A stretch of DNA of 64,000 bases from Pseudomonadota bacterium (GTDB taxonomy: Bacteria > Pseudomonadota > Gammaproteobacteria > Burkholderiales > Rhodocyclaceae), in NCBI GenBank assembly GCA_018261895.1, contig JAGTRT010000003.1:1-64000 (forward strand), in the 5' to 3' direction. This document shows positions 51,702 through 59,425 of the stretch, one piece after another. Below the pieces are notes generated by a model. It was given only the letters and a program-made list of their open reading frames with translations. It had not been told where the DNA came from and ran no database searches. Every line of letters begins with the position of its first letter. Position 1 is the stretch's first letter. Both the position numbers and the translations under genes were made by a program.

Positions 51702-51776
51702 TCCGGGAACCCCTCCCGGTGAGGTATGGCCTTGTCTGGCAAGGCTTTTCGCTGGTGCTTGTGTCATATTCCGGCG

Positions 51777-51792
51777 TGGAACTGATCTTGCT
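51777..51792 (+). promoter_or_regulatory. Candidate sigma54 promoter of the ccmFGHI operon
   Basis: TGGAACTGATCTTGCT: one mismatch at -24 (TGGAAC for TGGCAC), perfect TTGCT at -12, ten bases between GG and GC. Leader of about 20 bases to the ccmF ATG. Confidence 0.5.
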
Positions 51793-51824
51793 ATGAATCA
51801 TGTGATTTCATTTGGAGCAGCTAC

Positions 51825-53798
51825 ATGATTCCAGAGCTTGGGCACCTCGCCCTCATTGCCGCCTTGTTTGTCGCCGTCGTTCAGGGCGTGCTCCCGTTGA
51901 TCGGCGTGATCAAGCGCAACGGGCGCCTGATGAGCCTCGCCCGTCCGACCAGCTTCGCCCAGTTTGCGGCGATCGGCTTCGCCTATGCCTGCCTGCTCCA
52001 GTCATTCCTGGCCAACGATTTTTCGGTGCGCTATGTCGCCGAGCATTCCAACACCCAGCTGCCGACCTTCTACAAGGTCGCTGCCGTCTGGGGCGGGCAT
52101 GAAGGATCAATGCTGCTGTGGGTGCTGATCCTTTCGCTGTGGTCCGTGGCTGTTGCCCTGTTCAGCCGCCGTCTGCCGCGCGAAATGATCACTACCGTGC
52201 TGTCGGTCATGGGGCTCATCGGCATCGGCTTCCTCGCCTTCCTGCTCTTCGCCTCGAATCCGTTCGAACGCCTGCTGCCCGCCGTCGGCGAGGGGCGCGA
52301 TCTCAATCCCCTGCTGCAGGACCCGGGCATGGCCTTCCATCCGCCCATGCTGTACATGGGCTATGTCGGCTTCTCCGTCGCCTTCGCCTTCTCGATCGCC
52401 GCGCTGATCTCCGGCAAGCTCGATGCTGCCTGGGCGCGCTGGTCGCGGCCGTGGACGACGGTTGCCTGGGTGTTCCTGACGCTGGGCATCGCCCTCGGCT
52501 CGTGGTGGGCCTATTACGAGCTCGGCTGGGGCGGCTGGTGGTTCTGGGACCCGGTCGAAAACGCCTCGTTCATGCCCTGGCTGGTCGGCACCGCCTTGAT
52601 CCACTCGCTGGCCGTCACGGAAAAGCGCGGCTGCTTCAAGAACTGGACCGTGATGCTGGCCATCATGGCCTTCTCGCTCTCGCTGCTCGGCACCTTCCTG
52701 GTCCGTTCGGGCGTCCTGACCTCGGTCCATGCCTTCGCCACCGATCCCAAGCGCGGGATATTCGTCCTGGTCTTCCTCGCCATCGTGGTCGGGGCATCGC
52801 TCCTGCTGTTCGCCTGGCGCGCCCCGAAAGTTGGCCTGGGCGGTTCTTTCCAGCTGGTTTCGCGCGAATCGCTGCTGCTCACCAACAACGTGCTGCTCAC
52901 GGTCGCGGCGGGCGCGGTGCTGATCGGTACGCTCTATCCGCTGTTCCTCGATGCCCTCGATCTCGGCAAGATTTCGGTCGGTGCGCCTTACTTCGAGCGG
53001 ATTTTCGTGCCCTTGATGGCACCCATGATCGTCCTCATGGGGCTGGCCCCGTTCGCCCGCTGGAAAGCCGCTTCGGCTGCCGACTTGCCGCGCCTGCTGT
53101 GGGTGGGGGCCGCTTTGTCCGTGGTGGCGTCGGTTGCCATACCGCTGGCTATGGGCGGCTGGTCATTCCTGACGGCGCTGGGCGTCAGCCTCGGCTTCTG
53201 GGCCATCTACGCAAGCCTGCTCGTCCTGCGGGTCCGGGCCAGTTCCGGTTCGGCGGGCGGCTTGTCCCGGCTGAGCAGCATGTCGATCTCGCAGTGGGGA
53301 ATGGTAATTGCCCACCTTGGGGTGGGCGTCTTCATCCTCGGCGTGACCTTCGTCAAGGCCTACGAGTCGAACAGCGACGTCAAGATGGGCGAGGGCGACA
53401 GCACCTCCGTGGGCGGCTATACCTTCACCTTCAAGGGTATCAACGAGGTCAAGGGGCCGAATTACATCGCCGCCAGGGCGCACATCGAAGTCACCCGCGA
53501 TGGCAAGTTCGAGCGCGTCATGGAGCCGGAGAAGCGCATCTACACCGCGCAGCGCATGCCGATGACCGAAGCCGCCATCGACACCGGGCTGTTCCGCGAC
53601 CTGTACGTCTCCCTGGGCGAACCGATCGACATGCAGACCTGGGTCGTGCGCGTCCAGCACAAGCCGTTTGTTGACTGGATCTGGTGGGGCTGCCTGCTGA
53701 TGGCTCTCGGTGGCTGCCTGGCGGCGGCCGATCGGCGTTACCGGATAGCGGCACGGGCGCGCGATGGCGAGTCAGCGCTGTCCTCGGCAAAGGCATGA
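51825..53798 (+). CDS. ccmF: Cytochrome c-type biogenesis protein CcmF
   Basis: A 657-residue polytopic heme lyase of System I. Recognisable segments are VWGGHEGSMLLWVL, the tryptophan-rich WGGWWFWDPVENASFMPW, HPPMLYMGYVGFSV, and the large periplasmic loop near the C-terminus (YEKRIYTAQRMPMTE-like, here PEKRIYTAQRMPMTE). It joins heme to CxxCH cysteines with CcmH. CcmA-E, which supply heme to CcmF in the full system, are not in the window. It is preceded by a sigma54-like promoter and activator sites, which suggests conditional expression. Confidence 0.95.
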   Translation: MIPELGHLALIAALFVAVVQGVLPLIGVIKRNGRLMSLARPTSFAQFAAIGFAYACLLQSFLANDFSVRYVAEHSNTQLPTFYKVAAVWGGHEGSMLLWVLILSLWSVAVALFSRRLPREMITTVLSVMGLIGIGFLAFLLFASNPFERLLPAVGEGRDLNPLLQDPGMAFHPPMLYMGYVGFSVAFAFSIAALISGKLDAAWARWSRPWTTVAWVFLTLGIALGSWWAYYELGWGGWWFWDPVENASFMPWLVGTALIHSLAVTEKRGCFKNWTVMLAIMAFSLSLLGTFLVRSGVLTSVHAFATDPKRGIFVLVFLAIVVGASLLLFAWRAPKVGLGGSFQLVSRESLLLTNNVLLTVAAGAVLIGTLYPLFLDALDLGKISVGAPYFERIFVPLMAPMIVLMGLAPFARWKAASAADLPRLLWVGAALSVVASVAIPLAMGGWSFLTALGVSLGFWAIYASLLVLRVRASSGSAGGLSRLSSMSISQWGMVIAHLGVGVFILGVTFVKAYESNSDVKMGEGDSTSVGGYTFTFKGINEVKGPNYIAARAHIEVTRDGKFERVMEPEKRIYTAQRMPMTEAAIDTGLFRDLYVSLGEPIDMQTWVVRVQHKPFVDWIWWGCLLMALGGCLAAADRRYRIAARARDGESALSSAKA

Positions 53799-53804
53799 CC
53801 GATC

Positions 53805-54332
53805 GTGCGTCGCTTCCTGCTTCCGCTGCTCATCTTCGTCGTCCTGGTCGGCTTCCTGGCGGTCGGTCTGCGCCTCAAGCCGCGCGAGGTGCCATCGCCA
53901 TTCATCGGCAAGCCGGCACCGATGTTCAGTGTCAGCCAGCTGCACCAGCCGGAGGCCAACTTTTCCCCCAGCGATCTGAAGGGACAGGTCTGGCTGCTCA
54001 ATGTCTGGGCCTCGTGGTGCGTGTCCTGCCGGCAGGAGCATCCCGTGCTGGTTGAACTGGCCCGCCACAACGTCGCGCCGATCATCGGGCTCGATTACAA
54101 GGATGGCAGGGAGCCTGCCATCGCCTGGCTGAACGAACATGGCAACCCCTACCGCCTGTCGATCTGGGATCAGGATGGCAAGGTTGGCATTGATTACGGT
54201 GTCTATGGTGTTCCGGAGACCTTTGTCATCGACAAGGCCGGGATCGTTCGCATGAAGCATATCGGACCGCTGACGCAGACCGTGGTCAGCGAAAAAATCA
54301 TTCCGTTGGTGAAGGAGTTGAACGGTGCCTAA
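53805..54332 (+). CDS. ccmG: Thiol:disulfide interchange protein CcmG/DsbE
   Basis: A 175-residue membrane-anchored thioredoxin-fold protein: N-terminal helix, then IGKPAPMFSVSQL, active site NVWASWCVSC, and the cis-proline region YGVYGVPETFVID. It keeps apocytochrome CxxCH cysteines or CcmH reduced before heme attachment. GTG start 6 bases after the ccmF stop; its end overlaps ccmH by 8 bases. Confidence 0.93.
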   Translation: MRRFLLPLLIFVVLVGFLAVGLRLKPREVPSPFIGKPAPMFSVSQLHQPEANFSPSDLKGQVWLLNVWASWCVSCRQEHPVLVELARHNVAPIIGLDYKDGREPAIAWLNEHGNPYRLSIWDQDGKVGIDYGVYGVPETFVIDKAGIVRMKHIGPLTQTVVSEKIIPLVKELNGA

Positions 54333-54777
54333 ACTAATTTCCCTCGTCCTGCTCGTGCTTGGACTGACGCTTCAGGTCCATGCTGCCGAGGCGCAACGGG
54401 TATCGGACGATCCGGTGCTCGAAGCCAAGGTGCAATCGCTGGCGGAAGTTCTCCGTTGCCTGGTCTGCCAGAACCAGAATCTGGCCGACTCGCATGCCGA
54501 TCTCGCCATCGATCTCAAGAACCAGGTTCGCGACATGTTGCGCCAGGGCAAGACCGAAAAGCAGGTCATCGACTACATGGTCGAACGCTACGGCGATTTC
54601 GTCCTCTATTCTCCGCCGCTGAAGACCACCACCTGGCTGTTGTGGGGTGGGCCATTTCTCCTGCTGGCGGGCGGGCTGGGCGGTTTGTTCGTGCTGCTCA
54701 GACGGCGCCGCGAACGGGAAGAAGAGCCGCTCGACGATGTTCAGCGCTCGGCGGCCAAACGACTTCTGCAAGGTTAA
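54325..54777 (+). CDS. ccmH: Cytochrome c maturation protein CcmH
   Basis: A 150-residue protein with a signal peptide, the redox motif RCLVCQNQNLADS and a C-terminal membrane helix (LLWGGPFLLLAGGLGGLFVLL), the short CcmH/NrfF type. It reduces or holds the apocytochrome for CcmF. GTG start overlapping ccmG. The C-terminal TPR part that some CcmH proteins carry is encoded separately as ccmI. Confidence 0.93.
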   Translation: MPKLISLVLLVLGLTLQVHAAEAQRVSDDPVLEAKVQSLAEVLRCLVCQNQNLADSHADLAIDLKNQVRDMLRQGKTEKQVIDYMVERYGDFVLYSPPLKTTTWLLWGGPFLLLAGGLGGLFVLLRRRREREEEPLDDVQRSAAKRLLQG

Positions 54778-54790
54778 CCGGATCGATCAA

Positions 54791-56050
54791 ATGAATGTGT
54801 TCTTGCTTGTAGGCGGGCTGGTATTCGTCGGCGTTCTTGCCGCGCTGCTTTACCCGCTGCTGAAGCGTCAGCCCGAGGCTCAACCCGGGACGCCCGAGCT
54901 GCGCGAATTGAATTTACAGGTGTTGCGCGAGCAACTGGCCGAGCTCGACAAGGATCTGGCGGAAGGCCGGATCAGCGAGGCGGCCTTCCAGCAATCGCGG
55001 GAGGAACTCGAACGGCGCACCCTGGACTACGTCGGCGATGCGCCGCAGGCGGTGGTCTCCGGGCAGCGCAAGCTGGGCTTGGCGTTGGCGCTGGCCATCG
55101 GGTTTCCGCTCATGGTGGGCGGCTTGTACTGGACGCTGGGTACGCCGGATTCGGTGGTGCCGACCAAAAAAACGGCCGGCCCTGCAAAGGAGGGCGAACA
55201 TGCGCTGTCCCAGCAGCAGATTACCGCTATGGTCGAACGCCTGGCGCTGCGCCTTCAGGAGAATCCTAACGATGGCGCGGGCTGGTTGATGCTGGCCCGT
55301 TCCTACGCCGTTCTCGGGCGCTATCCGGAATCCTCGGCGGCATTTGGCCGCGCCCTCTCGCTGCTGCCGCCCGATGCGCAGCACTACGCCGATTACGCCG
55401 ATATCGTCGCCATGTCCCAGGGCAAGAAACTTTTCGGCGAGCCGGAAAAGCTCGTACGCCGCGCCCTGGAAATCGATCCCCGGAACGTCAAGGCGCTGGC
55501 CCTGTCGGGAACCATCGCCTTCGATCGCCAGGAATACGGCATGGCCATTCGCGAATGGCAGAAGGTGCAGGCGCTGCTTCCCGAGGATTCGGCCGCAGCA
55601 GCGGGGATCGCCGGCAGTATCCGCGATGCGGAGAATCGACTCGCCATTTCCAGCAAACAGGTCAGCGATGCGTCGCCGGCCACGGCAAAGCAGCCGCCGG
55701 CGGCGATCGCCAGTATTTCGGGCGTCGTTGAGCTGGACGCCAAACTGCGCAATGACGTTAAGGCAGGGGATACCCTTTTCGTCTTTGCCCGGGCAGTCAA
55801 TGGTCCCAAGATGCCGGTGGCCATGATGCGCGCCAAAGTGGGGGATATGCCCCTTCGTTTCACCCTCGACGACTCGATGGCCATGTCGCCCCAATTCCGG
55901 TTGTCGACGGTGGGAACGGTCGTCGTCGGCGCACGGATATCGAAAAGCGGTGACGCGCTGGCCAGGTCCGGCGACCTTGAAGGCTTGTCGGCGCCCATAT
56001 CGGGCTCGGCCAAGGATGTTAGGATTACAATCGGTTCGCTTGTTCAGTAG
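54791..56050 (+). CDS. ccmI: Cytochrome c maturation protein CcmI (TPR chaperone)
   Basis: A 419-residue protein: membrane helix, a cytoplasmic coiled-coil loop with LREQLAELDKDLAEGRIS, a second helix (LALALAIGFPLMVGGLYWTL), and a periplasmic region with TPRs (NPNDGAGWLMLARSYAVLGRY, GKKLFGEPEKLVRRALEIDP). A C-terminal domain (ISGVVELDAKL through RITIGSLV) follows. It binds the C-termini of apocytochromes. It is 13 bases after ccmH and closes the ccmFGHI set. Confidence 0.92.
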   Translation: MNVFLLVGGLVFVGVLAALLYPLLKRQPEAQPGTPELRELNLQVLREQLAELDKDLAEGRISEAAFQQSREELERRTLDYVGDAPQAVVSGQRKLGLALALAIGFPLMVGGLYWTLGTPDSVVPTKKTAGPAKEGEHALSQQQITAMVERLALRLQENPNDGAGWLMLARSYAVLGRYPESSAAFGRALSLLPPDAQHYADYADIVAMSQGKKLFGEPEKLVRRALEIDPRNVKALALSGTIAFDRQEYGMAIREWQKVQALLPEDSAAAAGIAGSIRDAENRLAISSKQVSDASPATAKQPPAAIASISGVVELDAKLRNDVKAGDTLFVFARAVNGPKMPVAMMRAKVGDMPLRFTLDDSMAMSPQFRLSTVGTVVVGARISKSGDALARSGDLEGLSAPISGSAKDVRITIGSLVQ

Positions 56051-56110
56051 CTCGCACCAACAGGCTCCGGCCGGATGCCCGGGGCTTGCCGCAGATACCG
56101 GGGTGATTGA

Positions 56111-56698
56111 ATGCTGGGTTGGATCGGGAAGGCAGGCTTGCTCTTCGGCATGATGGCGTCGGCCATGGCGGCTGACGGGGTCAAATCCATGGCCGACGAG
56201 AGCCGTACGGTCGCCAGCCAGCTCGTCGCCCAGATTCGCGGAGAGCTGGTCAAGGAACTGGAGCGTACCGGACCCATCCGCGCCATCACGGTCTGCAAAT
56301 ACAGTGTCCCCGAAATTACGTCGAGCCTTTCCCGGCAAACCGGTATGCGCGTGACGAGAGTTTCCCTGCGGGCGCGCAACAAATCGCTGGGTGAGCCGGA
56401 TGTCTGGGAGCAAAAGGCGCTTCTCGATTTCGAGAAGCGCGTTGCCAAAGGTGAGAAAGTCGAGTCTCTGGAGTTACAGGAATTGGTCGACGAACCGATC
56501 GGACGTTATTTCCGGTACATGAAGGCAATCCCCATGAGCGCCGCCTGTCTGCCGTGTCATGGTCCCGTCAACCAGATTTCGGAGGGCGTCCGGGCGCAAT
56601 TGGCCACCGAGTATCCGCTCGACAGGGCCTACGAATATCAGGTCGGGCAGGTGCGCGGTGCGGTGTCGATCAAGAAACTGCTCAGTGGCAAGGATTGA
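56111..56698 (+). CDS. Secreted DUF3365/Tll0287-like monoheme protein
   Basis: A 195-residue exported protein with the DUF3365-type fold: SRTVASQLVAQIRGELVKEL, AITVCKYSVPEI, RARNKSLGEPDVWE, and one heme motif CLPCHG at residue 146. The related Tll0287 fold and heme sensor domains bind heme c and may sense redox state or gases. It is the free-standing counterpart of the sensor domains fused to the chemoreceptor (10135) and GGDEF-EAL protein (19777). The next gene overlaps its end by 14 bases, so it belongs to the ccm unit. Confidence 0.83.
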   Translation: MLGWIGKAGLLFGMMASAMAADGVKSMADESRTVASQLVAQIRGELVKELERTGPIRAITVCKYSVPEITSSLSRQTGMRVTRVSLRARNKSLGEPDVWEQKALLDFEKRVAKGEKVESLELQELVDEPIGRYFRYMKAIPMSAACLPCHGPVNQISEGVRAQLATEYPLDRAYEYQVGQVRGAVSIKKLLSGKD

Positions 56699-57212
56699 TC
56701 TGCAGCGGCGTCGTTTCAACGGACTGTTTGCCTGCCTGCCCTGGCTGTTGACGGGGTGTGGCAAGAGCGATGGCAGTGTCCGGCAACTCGTCGGTCGTTC
56801 GCTGCCCCCAATTGCGCTCTCCCGACTGGATGCTGGGTCATTTGAATTCGCCGCTGTGCAGGGGCCGTGCATCGTCAATTTCTGGGCTACCTGGTGCCAG
56901 CCGTGCCGGGCAGAAATGCCGTCGCTCAACCGGCTGTATCGCGACTACCAAGCTAAAGGCCTGACCGTGGTCGCGATTTCTGTGGACGAGGACGTGCATC
57001 TTGTCCGCGAATATCTGCTTCAGTTGAATCTCGCTTTTCCCATCGCCCTCGATCCGGCAGCAAAGCGGGCAAGCGAAGACTTTGGTGTCCTTGTCTATCC
57101 GACAAGTCTGCTGGTCGATGGCAGGGGTATCGTCAGAGAAGTCTGGCAAGGCGAACGCGACTGGGATTCACCCTCGGTCCGCACAGCGTGCGATGCCTTG
57201 TTCCTGGCCTGA
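56685..57212 (+). CDS. TlpA-like thioredoxin lipoprotein
   Basis: A 175-residue lipoprotein (lipobox LTGC) with a TlpA/ResA-type thioredoxin fold: NFWATWCQPCRAEMP active site, VVAISVDEDVHLVREY, and the cis-proline segment VLVYPTSLLVDGRG. It would reduce cysteines of apocytochromes in the periplasm, complementing CcmG. The GTG at 56685, inside the end of the preceding gene, is chosen because it gives a basic leader before the lipobox; the ribosome site is weak. Confidence 0.85.
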   Translation: MARIDLQRRRFNGLFACLPWLLTGCGKSDGSVRQLVGRSLPPIALSRLDAGSFEFAAVQGPCIVNFWATWCQPCRAEMPSLNRLYRDYQAKGLTVVAISVDEDVHLVREYLLQLNLAFPIALDPAAKRASEDFGVLVYPTSLLVDGRGIVREVWQGERDWDSPSVRTACDALFLA

Positions 57213-57215
57213 AGC

Positions 57216-57746
57216 TTACTTGCCGGATTCGATGATGCTCAGCGCCTTTCTGGCTTCGTTGTGGCCTTGTGCTGCCGCCTTGCGGAACCAGCGAGCGGCT
57301 TCCGTACGACTGTCGATGACCCCCTTGCCGGCAAGGAACAGCAGGCCCAGGTGATATTGGGCTTCGGCATGGCCGGCGCTGGCAGCCTGGAAGTACCAGG
57401 TGGCCGCTTCGCGATCCGGGTCGGGTACGGTTCTTGCGGCTTGGTTCCCGAACAGATAGGCGGAACCCAAGTGGAACATGGCATCTGCGGAACCTTGGCC
57501 TGCTGCTTTTTTCCAATAGAAGACGGCCTGCTTCTCATCTTCGGGAACGCCATGGCCCAGGTAATACAGCGAACCAAGGCGAACCTGGGCGCTGCTGTTG
57601 CCGGCATTGGCAAGTGGAATCAGAAGTTGTGCTGCCTGCTTCGTTTGACCGTCGTCAAGTGCCTTCAGGGCGGAGGCCAACGGGTCTGCAATGGCCGAAA
57701 GCGAGAGCGAGGTGAGCAGTGCGAAAATGACTTTGCGTGCCAGCAT
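57216..57746 (-). CDS. Sel1-repeat periplasmic protein
   Basis: A 176-residue secreted protein of Sel1-like repeats: AQVRLGSLYYLGHGVPEDEKQAVFYW, ADAMFHLGSAYLFGN, AEAQYHLGLLFLAGKGVIDS and ARWFRKAAAQGHNEA. These helical repeats usually scaffold protein complexes. ATG 57746 begins the signal peptide (KVIFALLTSLSLSAIA). It is convergent with the TlpA gene and divergent from the kinase gene. A second Sel1 protein is encoded at 60810, on the other side of the two-component pair. Confidence 0.85.
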   Translation of the reverse strand: MLARKVIFALLTSLSLSAIADPLASALKALDDGQTKQAAQLLIPLANAGNSSAQVRLGSLYYLGHGVPEDEKQAVFYWKKAAGQGSADAMFHLGSAYLFGNQAARTVPDPDREAATWYFQAASAGHAEAQYHLGLLFLAGKGVIDSRTEAARWFRKAAAQGHNEARKALSIIESGK

Positions 57747-57878
57747 GTTTGGATTGATTGCGGGTAGAGATCGTTTCGTTGAATATTGCGGGGCAGTATG
57801 TGACCACGGGGACGCCCGCTGCTGTGTTGGGGAATTGTTAGCAAGAAGCAGGCCGAAATTGGACAAGGAGGCGTCGAG

Positions 57879-59399
57879 GTGACGGAATCGCAGACTGCGC
57901 AGGTTGTGGAGAGGCGGGAGCAGGCGCGGCTATCGATTTTCGATTCGCTGCGCGGCAAAGGCTGGTTATTCACTTCCTTGCTTGCCGTCTATTTCATGAT
58001 CGTCAGCCTGGTAATCGCGTTTGAACGCGAAAACATGCTTGAGTCCGTGAGCCTGCTGCAAAGCATCAACGAGCGGGAAGAGTCGCTGGTCGGCTTGAAC
58101 TATGCCGTTTCGCGGACGGTCATTTCGGTCAACGAGAATTATTTTTCACCCGATGTGGAAGCATCGGGAAAAATGTTGGCGCTGGAGGTCGAGGCCTTGC
58201 TGCCGGGGCTGACGCGCCTGCAGTCCGCTTATCCAGAGCTGGGCGAATCCCGCCTGGCACTGGATCGGGCTGTCGTGGAGCTGGTCTCGGAACCGTCTCG
58301 GGCAACCATTGCCGAATTGCGCTCGACGATGCATCGCCTGGTCCTTGAACTGGATCGCGTGACCGCCGACGTGGCCGCGAACAAGTTGAAATTCGCCGAG
58401 CGCTACCACGATTCGCTTACCCGCATGACTGACGAGTGGCTGGCCTTCGGCGTGCTGGCGCTGGTCCTCGTTGCCTTGGTGTTCAAGGTCTTCTTTCGCG
58501 GGCTATCGACCGATATCGATCGGGTTCGGCGGCATGCCGGTCGCGTGTTGCGTGGCGAGCCGAGCGCGAAACTCGTCCATGGGCGGCGCGATGAACTTGG
58601 TTTATTGATGGACTCGGTGAATTCGATGCAGGATGAGCTGGCGCGACGGGAAAGCGAGTTGGAACTTAGTCGCCAGCAGAGTTTTCACAAAGAGAAGATG
58701 GCGGCGGTTGGCTCGCTGGCGGCGTCGGTGGCGCATGAAATCAATAATCCGCTGTCGGCGATCGTCGGGGTTGCACAGGCGATGGATCGCGAGTGTCAAT
58801 CGAATTCCTGCGCGCTTTACGGCGGCGTCTGTCATCCAGAAATGATCCTCGAGCAGGCAACGCGCGTCATGCATATCACCCGGCAGATCAGCGAATTTTC
58901 GGTTCCGCAATCGCAGGAAGCCGAGCTGGCCGATCTCAATGGCATATTGCGGAGCACCGCGAATTTCGTCAAATTCGACCGTCGTTTCCGATTGATCGAC
59001 GTCGAACTGGATCTGGATGGCAATTTGCCGGCAGTGGTCCTCGTTGCTGATCATATGGTTCAGGTGGCAATGAATTTGCTTATCAATGCTGCGGATGCGT
59101 TGAATCAGCGAAGGGACGAGGCTCCGAAAATCAGGGTGATTTCGTCGAACGAGGGAAATCAGGCGAAGGTGCTGGTGATCGACAACGGCGCAGGTATTCC
59201 TGAAGAGGTTCTGCCGCGGGTATTCGAGGAACGCTTTACCACCAAGGGGCCGGGTCGAGGCAGCGGCTTGGGACTTTCCGTTTGTCGTTCTTTGGTGGAA
59301 AAGGCTGGCGGTACGATTTCGATCAGTTCGAAAGCGGAGGTGGGTACAACAGTGGAAATCCGGTTTCCCATCCCCATGCTAGGGGAGGACTGTCGCTAG
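57879..59399 (+). CDS. Sensor histidine kinase, partner of the NtrC-type regulator
   Basis: A 506-residue membrane kinase. It has helix 1 at about 28-47, a periplasmic helical domain of about 140 residues (a four-helix sensor by composition), helix 2 near 187-206, HAMP, then phosphoacceptor ASVAHEINNPLSA with His286. The ATPase domain carries NLLINAADALN, DNGAGIPEEV and GRGSGLGLSV. An unusual Cys-rich insert (QSNSCALYGGVCHPEM) lies after the H-box. GTG start with GAGG upstream. The regulator gene starts 26 bases after its stop. Confidence 0.9.
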   Translation: MTESQTAQVVERREQARLSIFDSLRGKGWLFTSLLAVYFMIVSLVIAFERENMLESVSLLQSINEREESLVGLNYAVSRTVISVNENYFSPDVEASGKMLALEVEALLPGLTRLQSAYPELGESRLALDRAVVELVSEPSRATIAELRSTMHRLVLELDRVTADVAANKLKFAERYHDSLTRMTDEWLAFGVLALVLVALVFKVFFRGLSTDIDRVRRHAGRVLRGEPSAKLVHGRRDELGLLMDSVNSMQDELARRESELELSRQQSFHKEKMAAVGSLAASVAHEINNPLSAIVGVAQAMDRECQSNSCALYGGVCHPEMILEQATRVMHITRQISEFSVPQSQEAELADLNGILRSTANFVKFDRRFRLIDVELDLDGNLPAVVLVADHMVQVAMNLLINAADALNQRRDEAPKIRVISSNEGNQAKVLVIDNGAGIPEEVLPRVFEERFTTKGPGRGSGLGLSVCRSLVEKAGGTISISSKAEVGTTVEIRFPIPMLGEDCR

Positions 59400-59425
59400 C
59401 GCGACACCATATCAAGGTCTATGTG

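Noticed and set aside
51737..51752. TGGCAAGGCTTTTCGC as a sigma54 promoter upstream of ccmF
   Set aside because: GG and GC are eleven bases apart, one too many. The site at 51777 fits better.
51825..56050. NrfEFG-type specialised lyase for a CxxCK heme
   Set aside because: I found no CxxCK site in the multiheme proteins of the window and no nrfA. The genes match general ccmFGHI.
57747..57878. Sigma54 promoter for the kinase gene at 57879
   Set aside because: The best candidate (TGGGGAATTGTTAGCA) has two mismatches at -24 and lacks TTGC at -12. Not convincing.
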